The notes under the pieces were generated by a model that saw nothing but the letters and a program-made list of their open reading frames with translations, did no database searches and was not told where the DNA came from. From the NCBI GenBank assembly GCA_028278225.1, contig JANQEU010000046.1, positions 176,001-240,000 on the forward strand: a stretch of DNA of 64,000 bases, given 5' to 3'. Source of the stretch: Cyclobacteriaceae bacterium (GTDB taxonomy: Bacteria > Bacteroidota > Bacteroidia > Cytophagales > Cyclobacteriaceae). Both the position numbers and the translations under genes were made by a program. Below, piece by piece: positions 62,168 through 64,000 of this stretch (its first letter is position 1; each line of letters opens with the position of its first letter).

Positions 62168-62318
62168 TAAACTGGTAACGACGCGCACGGCTAGTGTTAC
62201 TCCCCCACGTTTTAACAGCAAGGAAATACTCAGCGCGAATACCAGGTTTGGAATAATTTGTCGGTAGTGCCTGGTCAAGGACACCTCGTCGCGGACGCCT
62301 GGTCGGTGACGCCTAATC
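62168..62318 (-). repeat. Decayed 5S-like repeat R1 with 14-bp units
   Basis: Starts TAAACTGGTAACGACG like R2, R3 and the 5S end, and keeps 'CCCACGTTTT', 'CAGCGCG' and 'GGTTTGGAATAAT'. It ends in three 14-bp units (62277-62318, consensus GGGGACGCCTGGTC). As a minus-strand 5S relative it is the farthest from the operon and the most degraded. Confidence 0.65.
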
Positions 62319-62354
62319 AATCATGCTAAATCACTGAAGGAATCCATCAAAAAA

Positions 62355-62484
62355 GAAGGTGTCTCAAAAGTCCCGATTTCTGAGCAGGGCGAAGAATCTC
62401 TTTTAGTATGATACTGGTTATCAGTAGATTGAGATCCTTCGATGCCTCAGGAATTCGTCAATTTTTGACTTTTGAAACACCTTC
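62355..62484. repeat. Inverted-repeat element (MITE-like), copy B
   Basis: 130 bp, ends GAAGGTGTCTCAAAAGTC and its complement with one mismatch. It is the second copy of the element at 10363-10505 and lacks the extra middle palindrome. It sits between R1 and R2, showing that it moved into or arose inside this zone. Confidence 0.75.
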
Positions 62485-62491
62485 TTAATAA

Positions 62492-62627
62492 TAAACTGGT
62501 AACGACGCGCACGGCTAGTGCTACTCTCCCACATTTAACAGTAAGGAAATACTCAGCGCGAATACCAGGTTTGGAATAATTTGTCGGTAGTGCCCGGTCA
62601 AGGACGCCTGGTCGGGGACGCCTGGTC
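62492..62627 (-). repeat. Decayed 5S-like repeat R2
   Basis: Same arrangement as R1 and R3: TAAACTGGTAACGACG, a 14-bp insert after CGACG, CTCTCCCACATTT, CAGCGCG, and two 14-bp units (62600-62627). It follows the inverted-repeat element. Confidence 0.65.
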
Positions 62628-62655
62628 AACCATATAGATCAATAAAGGAAGGGAC

Positions 62656-62684
62656 AAAAAAAGCCCCACATTTCTGTGAGGCTC
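62656..62684 (-). terminator. rRNA-operon-type terminator, second copy
   Basis: On the minus strand: AGCCTCACA-GAAA-TGTGGGGCT followed by T7. It is identical to the one at 62884 and lies between R3 and R2. Confidence 0.75.
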
Positions 62685-62690
62685 TTGTAA

Positions 62691-62855
62691 TAAACTGGCA
62701 ACGACGCGCACGGCTAGTGTTACTCTCCCACGTTTAACAGTAAGGAAATACTCAGCGCAAAATACCAGGTTTGGAATAATTTGTCGGTAGTGCCCGGTCA
62801 AGGACACCTGGTCGGGAACGCCTGGTCAGGGACGCCTGGTCGGGGACGCCTGGTC
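62691..62855 (-). repeat. Decayed 5S-like repeat R3 with 14-bp tandem units
   Basis: Shares TAAACTGGCAACGAC and TTACTCTCCCACGTTT with the genuine 5S gene, but has 'GCGCACGGCTAGTG' between them and different sequence later. It ends with four 14-bp units (62800-62855), AAGGACACCTGGTC to GGGGACGCCTGGTC. It is best read as a degenerate duplicate of the 5S gene. Confidence 0.7.
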
Positions 62856-62883
62856 AACCATTTAGATCAAGGAAGGAAGGGAC

Positions 62884-62912
62884 AAAAAAAGCCCCACATT
62901 TCTGTGAGGCTC
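62884..62912 (-). terminator. Intrinsic terminator of the rRNA operon
   Basis: Minus strand stem AGCCTCACA-GAAA-TGTGGGGCT (one internal mismatch) followed by TTTTTTT, 12 nt after the 5S 3' end. This is a well-formed Rho-independent terminator. Confidence 0.85.
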
Positions 62913-62923
62913 TTGTAATAAAC

Positions 62924-63030
<107 letters not shown>

Positions 63031-63062
63031 TAAAACCTTCGGTGATTACGCCACTCCCACAG

Positions 63063-63151
63063 CCCTAACTTCTCTGCCTTGCCGGCCGCGTTCGGAATGG
63101 GAAGAGGGGGGACGCCTAGTCTGGACCCCGTCGCTATAATCACCATAAAAT
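63063..63151 (-). pseudogene. Partial 5S rRNA copy with insertions
   Basis: Between 23S and the intact 5S is a copy of the 5' half of the 5S gene ('CCGTCGCTATAATCACCATA' and 'TTCGGAATGGGAAGAGG'). It has 15 bp or so inserted after GGGAAGAGG, resembling the 14-bp unit (GGGGACGCCTAGTCT), and another insertion (CCTTGCCGGCCGC). It cannot form a normal 5S. Confidence 0.7.
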
Positions 63152-63159
63152 CTTCAGTG

Positions 63160-63229
63160 CCAGACTTTAGACTTCAGAAGTTAGATATTAGAGTATTCTA
63201 AAGTCTATCGTCTAATGTCTACGGTCTGG
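63160..63229. other. Imperfect long stem in the 23S-5S spacer
   Basis: CCAGAC at 63160 pairs with GTCTGG at 63224-63229, and the AT-rich inner parts ('TTTAGACTT...AAGTCTA') pair partly. It may be a processing stem of the rRNA precursor. Confidence 0.4.
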
Positions 63230-63287
63230 TTATTGACATATCAGCGAAAAATCCATCGAGAATTGCAATCGAATATATCGTTCGGCT

Positions 63288-64000
<713 letters not shown>

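Noticed and set aside
62057..62807. Three similar minus-strand frames with a shared 'ARVV' or 'AVRVV' phrase
   Set aside because: They are readings of the decayed 5S repeats R1-R3; the similarity comes from the repeats, not from protein selection.
62800..62855. Possible CRISPR array
   Set aside because: Units are 14 bp with no spacers; these are tandem repeats.

Overview
The window looks like a chromosome segment of a Bacteroidota bacterium, most probably of the order Cytophagales. The grounds are a large secreted protein with a gliding-motility-type (T9SS) C-terminal domain, the PadR plus FtsX-permease pair with a permease prefix domain, a BatA-type membrane protein followed by DUF4199 genes, many LytTR, AraC and sigma-54 type regulators, -7 boxes of the TAnnTTTG kind, and moderate GC. 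The species cannot be named from the sequence alone.

Layout. 1-4000: cut-off Tat-exported aldo/keto reductase, a small membrane protein plus phosphoribosyltransferase pair, a Tat-exported DUF362 protein, and a 4Fe-4S protein broken by one frameshift. 4000-9700: PadR regulator with an FtsX-type permease, and two beta-lactamase-fold serine hydrolases. 9800-10700: a repeat-rich stretch ending in tRNA-Lys. 10777-14160: TPR/SH3 protein, Cys/Met-metabolism PLP enzyme, and a sulfatase broken by one frameshift. 14185-20763: gliding-type surface protein and rlmD, whose 3' end is duplicated 2.5 kb downstream like an old attachment site. 20988-27149: a hydrolase, hydrolase, aldehyde dehydrogenase, SDR, SDR series followed by an AraC regulator. 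27276-31848: a four-gene operon with a Cys-rich membrane protein, divergent from a sigma-54 activator. 32014-32680: a Phd/PIN toxin-antitoxin pair. 33310-37859: DMT exporter, LytTR two-component pair, fatty acid desaturase.

38056-48964 is a surface glycan locus: a sugar epimerase, three GT4-type transferases, a methyltransferase, a sulfotransferase, a GT2 enzyme, a polytopic transferase, and two consecutive genes of the procollagen-lysine glycosyltransferase (PLOD) type. The second of these is fused to a GT-D-like domain. 48996-54884 is housekeeping and unknown genes: NTF2-like protein, UPF1/SMUBP2-like helicase with a TerB-like partner, acpH, crcB, a J-domain/TPR protein and DUF3052. 55785-62026 is one leftward operon: BatA-like protein, a dihydroorotase homologue without its metal ligands, two DUF4199 proteins, and two GT2 transferases.

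62100-64000 is the downstream end of a leftward rRNA operon (23S 3' part, 5S). It is followed by three decayed 5S-like copies, two identical terminators, a 14-bp tandem repeat, and an inverted-repeat element that also occurs at 10363. The strongest leads are the PLOD/GT-D pair, the rlmD 3'-end duplication, the 5S decay zone, and the sigma-54 linked operon with the ten-cysteine membrane protein.
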